A stretch of 64,000 nucleotides of DNA from Aggregatimonas sangjinii (lineage in GTDB: Bacteria; Bacteroidota; Bacteroidia; Flavobacteriales; Flavobacteriaceae), in NCBI RefSeq assembly GCF_005943945.1, contig NZ_CP040710.1:4199501-4263500 (forward strand). The letters run 5' to 3'. The notes under the pieces were generated by a model that saw nothing but the letters and a program-made list of their open reading frames with translations, was not told the DNA's origin and did not search any database. A program made the position numbers and the translations under genes. This document shows positions 16,938 to 25,694 of the stretch, one piece after another (position 1 is the first letter of the stretch; each line of letters opens with the position of its first letter).

Positions 16938-16945
16938 CAAAGTTA
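16938..16945 (-). promoter_or_regulatory. Candidate -7 box for purD
   Basis: Read on the minus strand the octamer is TAACTTTG, fitting TAnnTTTG, 11 bases before the purD ATG. No clear TTG -33 element is seen. The short distance to the ATG would give a very short leader. Confidence 0.3.
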
Positions 16946-16959
16946 AATGGATATTCTAA

Positions 16960-17940
16960 TTAATTACTCTTGGCGAATTCGCGATGCGCCTTACGCTCTA
17001 AAACCTCCGCTGGAAGGGATTTGAAGTAATCGTATACGATTTTTAGCCCCTCGGAACGGGCCACTTTCGGCTCCCAACCCAAGAGCTCTTTTGCCTTGGT
17101 GATGTCCGGTTGTCGCTGCAAGGGATCGTCTTGGGGCAGAGGTTTGTAAATCACTTTTTGTTTCGTGCCCGTTAGGGCGATAATCTCCTCGGCGAACTCC
17201 CCTATGGTTGTTTCATGAGGGTTTCCGATATTTACAGGGTCGGAATAGCCACTTAGTAGCAATCGGTATATTCCCTCCACTTGGTCATCTATATAACAGA
17301 AAGATCGGGTTTGTGTTCCATCCCCGAACACTGTCAAATCCTCACCTCTCAACGCTTGACCCATAAATGCAGGAACTACGCGACCATCGTTCAAGCGCAT
17401 GCGCGATCCATACGTATTGAAAATACGGACAATGCGTGTGTCGACACCATGAAAGCGATGGTATGCCATGGTAATCGACTCCATAAAACGTTTCGCCTCA
17501 TCATAAACGCCCCGAGGGCCTATAGGGCTCACGTTGCCATAGTACTCTTCATTCTGAGGATGTACCAAGGGATCCCCGTAAACCTCCGAGGTTGAGGCGA
17601 CCAGGATAGTTGCGTTCTTCTCCTTTGCCAGCCCCAAAAGGTTAAGTGTTCCCAAAGATCCGACTTTTAATGTTTCAATCGGTATTTTCAGATAATCGAT
17701 AGGGCTTGCCGGAGATGCAAAATGCAGAATATAATCCAGCTTGCCGGGCAGGTGCACGAACTTGGTAACATCATGATGGTGAAATTCGAACTGCTCGAGC
17801 GGAAAAAGGTGCTCGATATTCTTCAGGTCTCCAGTAATCAGATTATCCATACCGATGACGTAATACCCTTCCTTGATGAACCTATCGCATAAATGGGACC
17901 CTAAAAAACCGGCCGCTCCCGTAATTAAAACTTTTTTCAT
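16960..17940 (-). CDS. UDP-glucuronate decarboxylase (UDP-xylose synthase)
   Basis: The 326-residue short-chain dehydrogenase-type enzyme converts UDP-glucuronate to UDP-xylose with NAD. Seen motifs are the Rossmann [10 protein letters not shown] at 8-17, [19 protein letters not shown], the catalytic STSEVYGDP and [10 protein letters not shown] (YxxxK), and [19 protein letters not shown]. These are close to known UXS enzymes rather than to epimerases. It supplies a nucleotide sugar for the adjacent polysaccharide genes and probably is the last gene of that transcription unit, 59 bases after the sugar transferase. Confidence 0.9.
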   Translation of the reverse strand: MKKVLITGAAGFLGSHLCDRFIKEGYYVIGMDNLITGDLKNIEHLFPLEQFEFHHHDVTKFVHLPGKLDYILHFASPASPIDYLKIPIETLKVGSLGTLNLLGLAKEKNATILVASTSEVYGDPLVHPQNEEYYGNVSPIGPRGVYDEAKRFMESITMAYHRFHGVDTRIVRIFNTYGSRMRLNDGRVVPAFMGQALRGEDLTVFGDGTQTRSFCYIDDQVEGIYRLLLSGYSDPVNIGNPHETTIGEFAEEIIALTGTKQKVIYKPLPQDDPLQRQPDITKAKELLGWEPKVARSEGLKIVYDYFKSLPAEVLERKAHREFAKSN

Positions 17941-17999
17941 AAATGTTGTTTGTGCGTATTGAAATCGATGGCCTCCTTAGTACCCTTTCCTTGCATTTA

Positions 18000-19367
18000 C
18001 TAAATACCTCTGGAGAAAAGAACGGTTGTCACGGTCTTCAATACTATCCTCAAATCTAAGGTTATTGATTTGTTTTTTATATAGTAAAAATCATATTCCA
18101 GCTTTTTGACCGAATCCTCTAAATTCTGGCCATATTTGAACTTCACCTGTGCCCAGCCCGTTATGCCCGGTCTAATAAGATGACGAACATTGTAGTAGGG
18201 TGTTAGCTTACTGATTTCCTTTACAAAAACCTTCCGCTCGGGCCTAGGACCTATAAATTGCATATCGCCTTTGATGACCGATATGATCTGGGGCAATTCA
18301 TCGATGCGGAAAAGGCGCAATACCTTCCCAAAGGGTGTAATTCGACTATCGCCGCTGGATGCCATTTTGGCCCCTTCTTTTTCAGCGTCGATGACCATGG
18401 ATCGGAACTTGTATATTTTGAATTCCTCTCCATAGAGACCAACTCTTTTTTGGGTGTAGAACATGGGACCTTTATTGAAAAGTAGGTTTCCAATAAACAC
18501 AAAGGGTATCGATAGCACGAAAATAAGACCGACGAACAGGGAGAGCAGAAAATTCATTACAAAACTGAAAATCAGCTGTAAGTATCTGATTTTCCTATTT
18601 CGAAGCTGCAACAATTCATAAAAGCTATCATTATGGGAACGAATGGGCATGGCCTCATAGGTGTTCTCGTAGAAAGAAGTGAAGGAAATAACCTCTTTTC
18701 CCTTCACAATAGACCTCAGCATCAATTTCTCCAAATCGCTTGGCAACTCATTGTAATTTCTGGTGTTGATGATAAAGGTGTCTATTTTACCCGCAGCCGA
18801 CAAAAAAAACTTCTTATTGATAGAAGAATCCTGTTCTATGGAATAGGTCAATTTTACCTTATGAAAGGTTTTTATTTCGTTTCCGTTAATAATGGCGATA
18901 TCTTCCCGTAAGCTTCCAAACGTGTGCGCATCGTAGATGTACAATACATTCTTCGAATCCGGTATTACCGCAAAAATATTCCTGAACAACAAACGCCAAC
19001 CCCCAATTTGTACAGGTGTCAGCAACAAAAAACTTAAAAGGGGGATGCGCCAAAAACTCGCGTCGAAAATCAGTACAGAAAATATAAAAACCAAAAAAAC
19101 GAACAGTCCGGTTACATAGATAGACTGGGCAACGATATTCCTTCGTCTGCTCACCTTTTCCAAGCTATAAAATTCCAGAATATACGCCAAGGATAGGTAC
19201 ACGAAAATGCCAAACGTAAAAACGCCTATTTTCAGCCGCATCGAAATAAATTCGGCGTCAATGGCGGAGTTGACAAAAACATTAAGCGCTAGCAGCACTA
19301 TACCGAGATCACCGATAAGTAATATGAACTTGCGTTCTATTGAATTTAAAATGGACGGTCTGGGCAT
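18000..19367 (-). CDS. Exopolysaccharide polyprenyl-phosphate sugar transferase (WcaJ-like)
   Basis: The 455-residue membrane protein initiates repeat-unit synthesis by moving a sugar phosphate onto undecaprenyl phosphate. Four membrane segments occupy about residues 12-130, followed by a cytoplasmic nucleotide-binding-like region. The C-terminal catalytic domain (about 260-455) opens with a membrane hairpin and holds FYTQKRVGLYGEEFKIYKFR, SRITPFGKVLRLFRIDELPQ, IGPRPERKVF and RPGITGWAQVKFKYG. These match the bacterial sugar transferase family. The identity of the sugar cannot be told. It sits between GT4 and UDP-xylose synthase genes. Confidence 0.93.
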   Translation of the reverse strand: MPRPSILNSIERKFILLIGDLGIVLLALNVFVNSAIDAEFISMRLKIGVFTFGIFVYLSLAYILEFYSLEKVSRRRNIVAQSIYVTGLFVFLVFIFSVLIFDASFWRIPLLSFLLLTPVQIGGWRLLFRNIFAVIPDSKNVLYIYDAHTFGSLREDIAIINGNEIKTFHKVKLTYSIEQDSSINKKFFLSAAGKIDTFIINTRNYNELPSDLEKLMLRSIVKGKEVISFTSFYENTYEAMPIRSHNDSFYELLQLRNRKIRYLQLIFSFVMNFLLSLFVGLIFVLSIPFVFIGNLLFNKGPMFYTQKRVGLYGEEFKIYKFRSMVIDAEKEGAKMASSGDSRITPFGKVLRLFRIDELPQIISVIKGDMQFIGPRPERKVFVKEISKLTPYYNVRHLIRPGITGWAQVKFKYGQNLEDSVKKLEYDFYYIKNKSITLDLRIVLKTVTTVLFSRGI

Positions 19368-19394
19368 TTACAAATTTAAACAATTGGGTTATAG

Positions 19395-20579
19395 CTACTC
19401 CGCTAAACCGTTCATCACTTTCTTTAATTCCGCAATTTGATTTTCAAAATTTAATTGATTCTCGCCGTAGTTGTCGCAATTTAGAGTGAATTGGGCATAT
19501 TCTTCGGTTGTCAGGTTTTTAGCCCTTTCAATATTAGCATAAAGTTCACTAAAATTACCAGGTTCTGAAACATACCCTAAACCATTAGAGGCAATTATTT
19601 CAGCACCTTCCCCGCCGCCACAAAAAAGTACAGGTACACCCAACAGGGTCAACTCGAATATCTTCGAAGGTACGGCGCCATAGATTCTATTTCGGAGTGG
19701 AACGATGGAAAAATGGTAACACGGCAATTTTTCACGAATCTCATTAGCGGTATAAGAACCCATATATTGGATATTCTTTGAGCCATCACTCGCGATTTTC
19801 TTAATATCGTCCAGTTCATTTCCCTTCCCATAAATATGAAACTCCACCCCTAACCTTTTGAAATCCACTCTTTCGCAAATTTCCAATACTCCTTGTGCAA
19901 CACCCAACAAACCGGCATATACGACTTTAAAAGGGCTTGTTTTTTTTATCTTGCTGCTAGGGCTATTTAACATCGGTATATTTCGGTATAAAAAATACTC
20001 CTTGTCAGATACCAATTCTTTTATATGCGTAAGAATCTCATTCGACTGTCCTAGGATTAAGTCGGCGTTTCGGTAATTGAACTTTTCTATCCGTTCAAGT
20101 ACACTGTAAAAATAACCTCGATGTAATACACCTAGCTCCAATGCCGACAAGGGCCATAGGTCAGAGACGTTGAGCACGATTTTAGACCGTGTAAAGAGTT
20201 TGCCATAAATGATTCCAAAAAAAGAAACCAGCAAAGGAGAATTCTGTACAATGATGATTTTAGGCGCCTTTCGGATAAGATGAATGATGTCCAAAAACAT
20301 CACAAAACCGAACGAAACCATCGAAATAAACCTTTTAAAGGGATTTTTAGAAATCGAATTATAGGTCTTGTACCTTCTTGCCCTGAACGTATCTATTTTT
20401 TCCTTTTTGAAGAACGTATCTCGATAGTTTTCGAAAATCCTACCTGTAGGGTAATTTGGTAAAGGTGCCAAGACCGTTACCTCATAATCCACTCCAAGTT
20501 CGTTTGCCATTTGGGTGATTCTATTTGGCGCGGCACCGGTTTCCGGGTATAAGTAATTGCTTATTATAAAGATTTTCAT
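19395..20579 (-). CDS. Glycosyltransferase family 4 (WbuB-like)
   Basis: This 394-residue GT-B enzyme has an N-terminal acceptor half (MKIFIISNYLYPETGAAPNR, VLAPLPNYPTGRIF) and a C-terminal donor half with FKVVYAGLLGVAQGVLEIC, VEFHIYGKGNE and VPSKIFELTLLGVPVLF (the E-x7-E-like region). It is most like WbuB/WbpH-type enzymes that act early in O-antigen or capsule repeat synthesis. It lies 27 bases upstream of the initiating transferase gene, so it may add the second sugar. Confidence 0.9.
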   Translation of the reverse strand: MKIFIISNYLYPETGAAPNRITQMANELGVDYEVTVLAPLPNYPTGRIFENYRDTFFKKEKIDTFRARRYKTYNSISKNPFKRFISMVSFGFVMFLDIIHLIRKAPKIIIVQNSPLLVSFFGIIYGKLFTRSKIVLNVSDLWPLSALELGVLHRGYFYSVLERIEKFNYRNADLILGQSNEILTHIKELVSDKEYFLYRNIPMLNSPSSKIKKTSPFKVVYAGLLGVAQGVLEICERVDFKRLGVEFHIYGKGNELDDIKKIASDGSKNIQYMGSYTANEIREKLPCYHFSIVPLRNRIYGAVPSKIFELTLLGVPVLFCGGGEGAEIIASNGLGYVSEPGNFSELYANIERAKNLTTEEYAQFTLNCDNYGENQLNFENQIAELKKVMNGLAE

Positions 20580-20646
20580 TTCGGTAATTTTACTGCATGC
20601 CGAGCGTATAACTCAATTATTCCCGATAATAACAAATTGCAATCTT

Positions 20647-22227
20647 TCACAACTGTATATGTGTACGTAATGTATTGCAAAATTGTACCTCAATTTTTTT
20701 TGATTTTACCCTTTTATTAAACCCAATAGCATAATCATACGATTTCAGTGCTACTCTTTGCGAATTTTCGAAAATTATATTGATTCCCTCATCAACTAGT
20801 TTCAGGGAATCATCAAAAATTTCTATGTTTTCTACGGATGGATGGAAATGAAAATAGGCAATTGAACCTAGTTCAATGTCCTTACCCAAGAAATCCTCTA
20901 TTAAAATTTTCGAAGTTTCGGTAGTAAATTGTCTTGTATGGTTGACACCTAGATTTCTATAACCATTATGCGTAGCACTTAAGAAATCTTTTCTTTCAAT
21001 AATATCGATAACTTTCGCTCGCTTTGCAACCCTGAAGGCACCCCATACCTGAGTTTGCTCACGACCATCGATTTTTACCGTATTATGCGCAGCGGTTTCC
21101 CGCTCTTGCTGTCGTCGACTATTATTTTCATAAGTAGAAGTTCCCGTATCTACTATCACCGGACTACCGAGTACATACATTTCAAAATTAAAGGTATCGG
21201 AATGGGCGTGTCCTGATTGATACTTCGGGCCAACATTTCCTATATCCACGAAAAGCTCATAATCTATTTTTGTAACCTTTCTATATCCGGAATCCGAAAG
21301 TTTACCCTGTTGCCAAACAATCCCTAATTGTTCGGCATAATCAAAAAGCTGTTGTGACGAAGGAGCGATTCCATAAGCGCTATCGTTCACCATTGGTGTA
21401 CTACCATTGGCAAAGGTGACTTCCTGAAGCCATGAGAGCATGTTTGCGGCTTTGTTTCTTAAGAGCTGACCAATATCATCATTTTGCCATTGGTTCGTCT
21501 CTACCAGTTTAAAACAGTCTAATAACCGAAATAATAAAATTTGATGGTACATGGGGGACAATTCAAAATGAGCGCCATCATTCAGTATTTGTTCCGAGAG
21601 TTCTGCTTTTAGAATTTGCTTGGCTTTTGTATAGAATTTCTTATTCTCAAAATAATAGGCTCCGAACAGTAAGGAGTATCCGTTTTCCAATAAATGGTTT
21701 CCTAAAAGATGGTATTCTAGATTGTGGAGTAACGTTTGATAATGATTAAAAAGTAGCTGATCAATTTCGAAATTGGAAATCATGTTTTTTGAGAGAAACT
21801 TGACCCAATTGATTCCTCTGAGTGAAATAGGATAAGGTTCCTTTCCATCTTTCAAGATCGAATCTTTTGTACTATAATCTAAAATCAATCTCAAACCCTC
21901 TTCAGGGGAAATGGTCTGCTGATTTAGAAAATCAAAATAGTTAAGATTATAGGTCCAAAGTTTTCCGAAATTGGAATAATTCCAGTCTATATCAGCCGTA
22001 AATCGATGTTCTAGATTTAAAAATAAAAAAGAATTCGAACCAATATAACTATCGGTATATAAAATGGAGTCGTTCCATTTCAAAAATCCCTCCCGTTGGT
22101 TCAGCGTCTTTTTATACGCTCTTTTAAAAAATCGATTTCGTACAACATAATATATTCGATAATAGATTTGTTTAAGACGAAGATATCTTAGGGTATGAAA
22201 CAGTAACCTTAGTTTATGGAGATCCAT
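20647..22227 (-). CDS. Heparinase II/III-like protein (alginate-lyase superfamily)
   Basis: The 526-residue protein has an all-helical toroid N-terminal part (about 60-300) and a C-terminal beta-sandwich domain with SGHAHSDTFNFEMYVLGSPV, DTGTSTYENN and HNTVKIDGREQTQVWGAF. No signal peptide is obvious: the N-terminus MDLHKLRLLFHTLRYLRLKQ is basic and amphipathic. Homologues inside capsule clusters are thought to modify or cleave uronic-acid-containing polymers, for example during assembly or release. It overlaps the bi-domain oxidoreductase gene by 19 bases, a pairing common in such loci. Lyase activity is inferred from the family. Confidence 0.85.
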   Translation of the reverse strand: MDLHKLRLLFHTLRYLRLKQIYYRIYYVVRNRFFKRAYKKTLNQREGFLKWNDSILYTDSYIGSNSFLFLNLEHRFTADIDWNYSNFGKLWTYNLNYFDFLNQQTISPEEGLRLILDYSTKDSILKDGKEPYPISLRGINWVKFLSKNMISNFEIDQLLFNHYQTLLHNLEYHLLGNHLLENGYSLLFGAYYFENKKFYTKAKQILKAELSEQILNDGAHFELSPMYHQILLFRLLDCFKLVETNQWQNDDIGQLLRNKAANMLSWLQEVTFANGSTPMVNDSAYGIAPSSQQLFDYAEQLGIVWQQGKLSDSGYRKVTKIDYELFVDIGNVGPKYQSGHAHSDTFNFEMYVLGSPVIVDTGTSTYENNSRRQQERETAAHNTVKIDGREQTQVWGAFRVAKRAKVIDIIERKDFLSATHNGYRNLGVNHTRQFTTETSKILIEDFLGKDIELGSIAYFHFHPSVENIEIFDDSLKLVDEGINIIFENSQRVALKSYDYAIGFNKRVKSKKIEVQFCNTLRTHIQL

Positions 22228-24329
22228 TGACCTTGCTTCAATGATTCGATAGCCGCAAACGATGCTTTAGTGGTATTTAAAATTTCTTTGAAAGGAATGA
22301 TCGGACTCCCACCTTTTTGCTGTTGTGCTATCAATTCCTGAAATTGATTATAATGCCCTTTGTCCTGTTTTGAAGAAGCATTTCTCCCATCTTTAAATCC
22401 GTAAGACTTCAATTTTCTCCAATTATTCATAACCAACGTACGCTCCTGTGAGTATACCTCCACGCGTTCTTTCGAATAAGCCTTGCTGCCGTTGGAAAAA
22501 TAGTTGATGACGGCATTTGAACCGTTTTCGTAACGCAATAGAATACTCGCATTATCGGTATTCTCCTGAGGGTCGGTACCCATGGCATTCATGCACACCG
22601 ACTTCACCAAGCTTCCTGTAAAATACGTGCATAAATCGATATAATGGCAGGCTTCCCCAATGATTCGGCCGCCACCTACTTGCATATCGTGTACCCAAAC
22701 ATCGGCAGATATAAAGCCGGCATTCATCGTCGCAACGATGTTAACAGGAGCATCATTATTTCCTAATTGGGCTTTCATGTTTTTTGCCAAAGGCGCAAAA
22801 CGCCTGTTAAAACCAACGCTTACACTAACATTCTGCTGATTGTATTCAGTGATGATCGCCTCAAGTTCTTTTTCATTTAGTGCCAAGGGCTTTTCGACAA
22901 AAACACTTTTACCCGCCTTCATGGTTTCCAGCACCATGGGCGCGTGCATGTGATGTTGGGTAGTAATAAGTACAAGATCTACTCCCGCGTCAGTTAAGAT
23001 TTCTTTGTAGTTCGATGTTGAATTACCAATGGAGTGGCGCTTGGCCATAATGGTTGATGATAGACCTCCCGAGCTCGCAATATATTTAATATCGGCATTC
23101 AGTTTTTTAAGGTTCGGAAGTAGTGTAGAACTAGTAAAGTTACCTGAACCTATAATTCCGATAACGCCTTTCTTGCCTTCGAAAGATTTATCAGTAATCG
23201 TGACGGTGTTCACTGGTGATTCAGTAGTATCATATTCCAAAATGGAGGCAATAGACTTAGAATTGGTCATATCACCATAAATCTCACTATAATTTTTGAG
23301 CGGTATACGCTCGGTAATCAGGGGTTTTACATCTAAGGTGCCTTTGGAAATGGCATTCAGTATCGCCTCGAAATTGCGTTTTTCGGTCCAGCGAACGAAG
23401 CCAATCGGGTAATCGTTTCCTTTTTGTTCGTATTCCTCATCATAGCGACCAGGGCCATAAGAACAGGATACTTGAAAAGAAATCTCTTTTTCATAAAAAT
23501 CGGCCCGGCTGATGTCCAACCCGATCACACCAACCAAAATTACTCGACCACGCTTTCTACACATTTGAGCCGATTGGGCAATTATCTCATTGCTTTTATT
23601 AGAAGCGGTAATGATCACGCCATCCGCACCCACGCCTTTCGTGTGGGACTCCACAAATTTTACTTGGTCGGTACCCTCACCCGGGTTGATGCCTACAATA
23701 CCCTTTTCATTCGCAATGCGCACTTTTTCCGGGTCAAAATCAAAACCTATCACATTGCATCCGTTAGCCAACAATAGCTCAGCTGTAACTAGGCCTATAA
23801 GTCCCAGGCCTACTACCACAATGGTTTCTCCAAATGTTGGGTCTAATAAGCGGATACCCTGTAGACCTATAGAACCGATAACCGTAAAGGCCGCTTCCTC
23901 GTCAGTTACGTTATCTGGAACCTTTGCCACCAAATTCTTTGGAAGATTGACATATTCAGCGTGATTTCCATTGGAAGCTACGCGATCTCCGACTTGAAAT
24001 TCGGTAACACCCCTTCCTACGCCAACCACTTTCCCTACATTACAATACCCTAAGGGCAAAGGCTGATTGAGTTTGTTCAGCACGGCATCCATAGTGGGTT
24101 TAAGGCCATCTGTCTTTACTTTATTCAAAACCATTTTGACCTTATCGGGCTGTTGTTTGGCCTTTTGGATAAAATTGGCCTTGCCGAATTCGACCAACAT
24201 ACGCTCGGTACCTAAGGAGACCAATGTTCTCGAGGTTTTAATGAGCACGCAGCCCGATTTTACCATGGGAACCGGAACTTCTTCTAAAATGGTTTCTCCG
24301 TTCTTTAGGTCTTGTATGATTTGTTTCAT
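22209..24329 (-). CDS. Bi-domain oxidoreductase (zinc-dehydrogenase-like plus Gfo/Idh/MocA)
   Basis: This 706-residue cytoplasmic protein joins two dehydrogenase folds. Residues 1-355 are a medium-chain alcohol-dehydrogenase-like domain with LGYCNVGKVVGVGRG and the Rossmann VVVGLGLIGLVTAELLLANG. Residues about 385-706 are a Gfo/Idh/MocA domain with GVIGIIGSGNFTSSTLLPNL, FVEKPLALNEKELEAI and GEACHYIDLCTYFTG. This architecture occurs in polysaccharide clusters beside heparinase-like genes and probably oxidises or epimerises a nucleotide-linked or polymer sugar. The exact reaction is not known. It is the upstream partner of the overlapping heparinase-like gene. Confidence 0.9.
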   Translation of the reverse strand: MKQIIQDLKNGETILEEVPVPMVKSGCVLIKTSRTLVSLGTERMLVEFGKANFIQKAKQQPDKVKMVLNKVKTDGLKPTMDAVLNKLNQPLPLGYCNVGKVVGVGRGVTEFQVGDRVASNGNHAEYVNLPKNLVAKVPDNVTDEEAAFTVIGSIGLQGIRLLDPTFGETIVVVGLGLIGLVTAELLLANGCNVIGFDFDPEKVRIANEKGIVGINPGEGTDQVKFVESHTKGVGADGVIITASNKSNEIIAQSAQMCRKRGRVILVGVIGLDISRADFYEKEISFQVSCSYGPGRYDEEYEQKGNDYPIGFVRWTEKRNFEAILNAISKGTLDVKPLITERIPLKNYSEIYGDMTNSKSIASILEYDTTESPVNTVTITDKSFEGKKGVIGIIGSGNFTSSTLLPNLKKLNADIKYIASSGGLSSTIMAKRHSIGNSTSNYKEILTDAGVDLVLITTQHHMHAPMVLETMKAGKSVFVEKPLALNEKELEAIITEYNQQNVSVSVGFNRRFAPLAKNMKAQLGNNDAPVNIVATMNAGFISADVWVHDMQVGGGRIIGEACHYIDLCTYFTGSLVKSVCMNAMGTDPQENTDNASILLRYENGSNAVINYFSNGSKAYSKERVEVYSQERTLVMNNWRKLKSYGFKDGRNASSKQDKGHYNQFQELIAQQQKGGSPIIPFKEILNTTKASFAAIESLKQGQWISIN

Positions 24330-24592
24330 GTTATTTCGCCAATTCTCCTTAACAAGGATTGAATACAGTGCGAAAATAACATTTTTGAAAACACTTTAGT
24401 CGAAATTGCCAATGGAACACCATTTAGAATTACTCTATTTTCAGTGAAAAAAAAATTTACATTAAAAGCTTCGAATAAAGACAGCATAACCGAAAACCGT
24501 AAGAAGCTCATCTTTATGCTAAGAGTAAGGCGTTGGTGATGTTATTAAAGTGTGCCAGTTTTAAGACATATTTAAGAACGCTTGAAGCAGGA

Positions 24593-25543
24593 TTATTTTC
24601 GAATTAGTTCTTGTAATTGTAGATGCTCGAATGAACCCGGAGCACTGTGTGAGGTACCCATAGAATAATCGTAAATTTCCTCGATACCACGTTCAGTGCT
24701 TACCGTAATTCTTGATGGAGCATGGTAAATCCATGAAGATGGTCGGAAAACATGATTTTCTTCCGCTGTATACGAAAATCTTTGAATCATCCAATAATTT
24801 TCATTACAAAACGTGCCGCTGCAATGTGGATAAGTAAATTGGTAAACTAATATGACATTGGAAGCTCCGAACCCATAATTCACTGTTTCTCCAAAACGAT
24901 CCCCCATTATTTTTGGATTTTCTTTCTCTAGCTCGCCAGTAATTTTAAATATCGTTGTAGAGTCGATCTCGGTTGTCAGTATAGCAGATTCGTCATCAAA
25001 TCTGTCTTCGAAAAATGTTTTGTTTGCAGTCAAGCTTTCTTCGATGGTGTAGATGGAAAATCCATTCTCTTTGGTAATGTCCAAAATCTTCCATTCCTTA
25101 ATACCTTCTATTTTTTGATAAGTATAAGCATATCCGTTAGTATATAGTGCATCATATGTATAAACAAGTACATCTCCTTCCTTATAATTAAAGAAGTCGC
25201 GAAGGGCAGTCGAAGAAACCTTAAAATCTAAATTGAAGGGGGTTTTATCTACCGCAATTACGGTATCCAAAAAAACCTCCTGGTCGTTTTCAATCTTAAA
25301 TTTATATTCCGAAAAAACGATATCCTTAAAATCGAAAGTCCCCAAGCTATCCAGTGCCACGATCATGGTATCACCAAGGGTTACCTTAAGGCCATAGTCT
25401 TCAGTGTTGAGTGAGGTCCCGTTCATCTCGAAGATCACTTTGCCACTGACTTCGGTTGATTTGGGGATTTTAACACTATCATCTTTCGAACATGACAGCA
25501 TCAGGACAATCAAAGTGCTACAATACAATACATATCTTCTCAT
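24593..25543 (-). CDS. Predicted lipoprotein of unknown function
   Basis: The 316-residue protein starts at the ATG at 25543 (MRRYVLYCSTLIVLMLSCSK), which gives a clean lipoprotein signal with the lipobox LMLSC; an upstream ATG at 25591 would add 16 residues before it. The N-terminal mature part looks like a small carboxypeptidase-regulatory or Ig-type domain (SGKVIFEMNGTSLNTEDYGL). The rest is beta-rich without a family I recognise. It lies inside the polysaccharide cluster, 151 bases after the O-antigen-ligase-type gene, and has 263 bases after it with no gene seen. Confidence 0.75.
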   Translation of the reverse strand: MRRYVLYCSTLIVLMLSCSKDDSVKIPKSTEVSGKVIFEMNGTSLNTEDYGLKVTLGDTMIVALDSLGTFDFKDIVFSEYKFKIENDQEVFLDTVIAVDKTPFNLDFKVSSTALRDFFNYKEGDVLVYTYDALYTNGYAYTYQKIEGIKEWKILDITKENGFSIYTIEESLTANKTFFEDRFDDESAILTTEIDSTTIFKITGELEKENPKIMGDRFGETVNYGFGASNVILVYQFTYPHCSGTFCNENYWMIQRFSYTAEENHVFRPSSWIYHAPSRITVSTERGIEEIYDYSMGTSHSAPGSFEHLQLQELIRK

Positions 25544-25694
25544 AACCAAAGTAGTTCTAACCAGAACGCAAGAGCTTCCAATTTTCCGCAAAGAACCGAA
25601 ATCTTATCCAAATGAATCACTTGTCCGATGAAAGCGCCGTAATTTTAGAGAACCAGCCAAAATTAAGGATAAAACGGTTTGGCATACCTGCATT

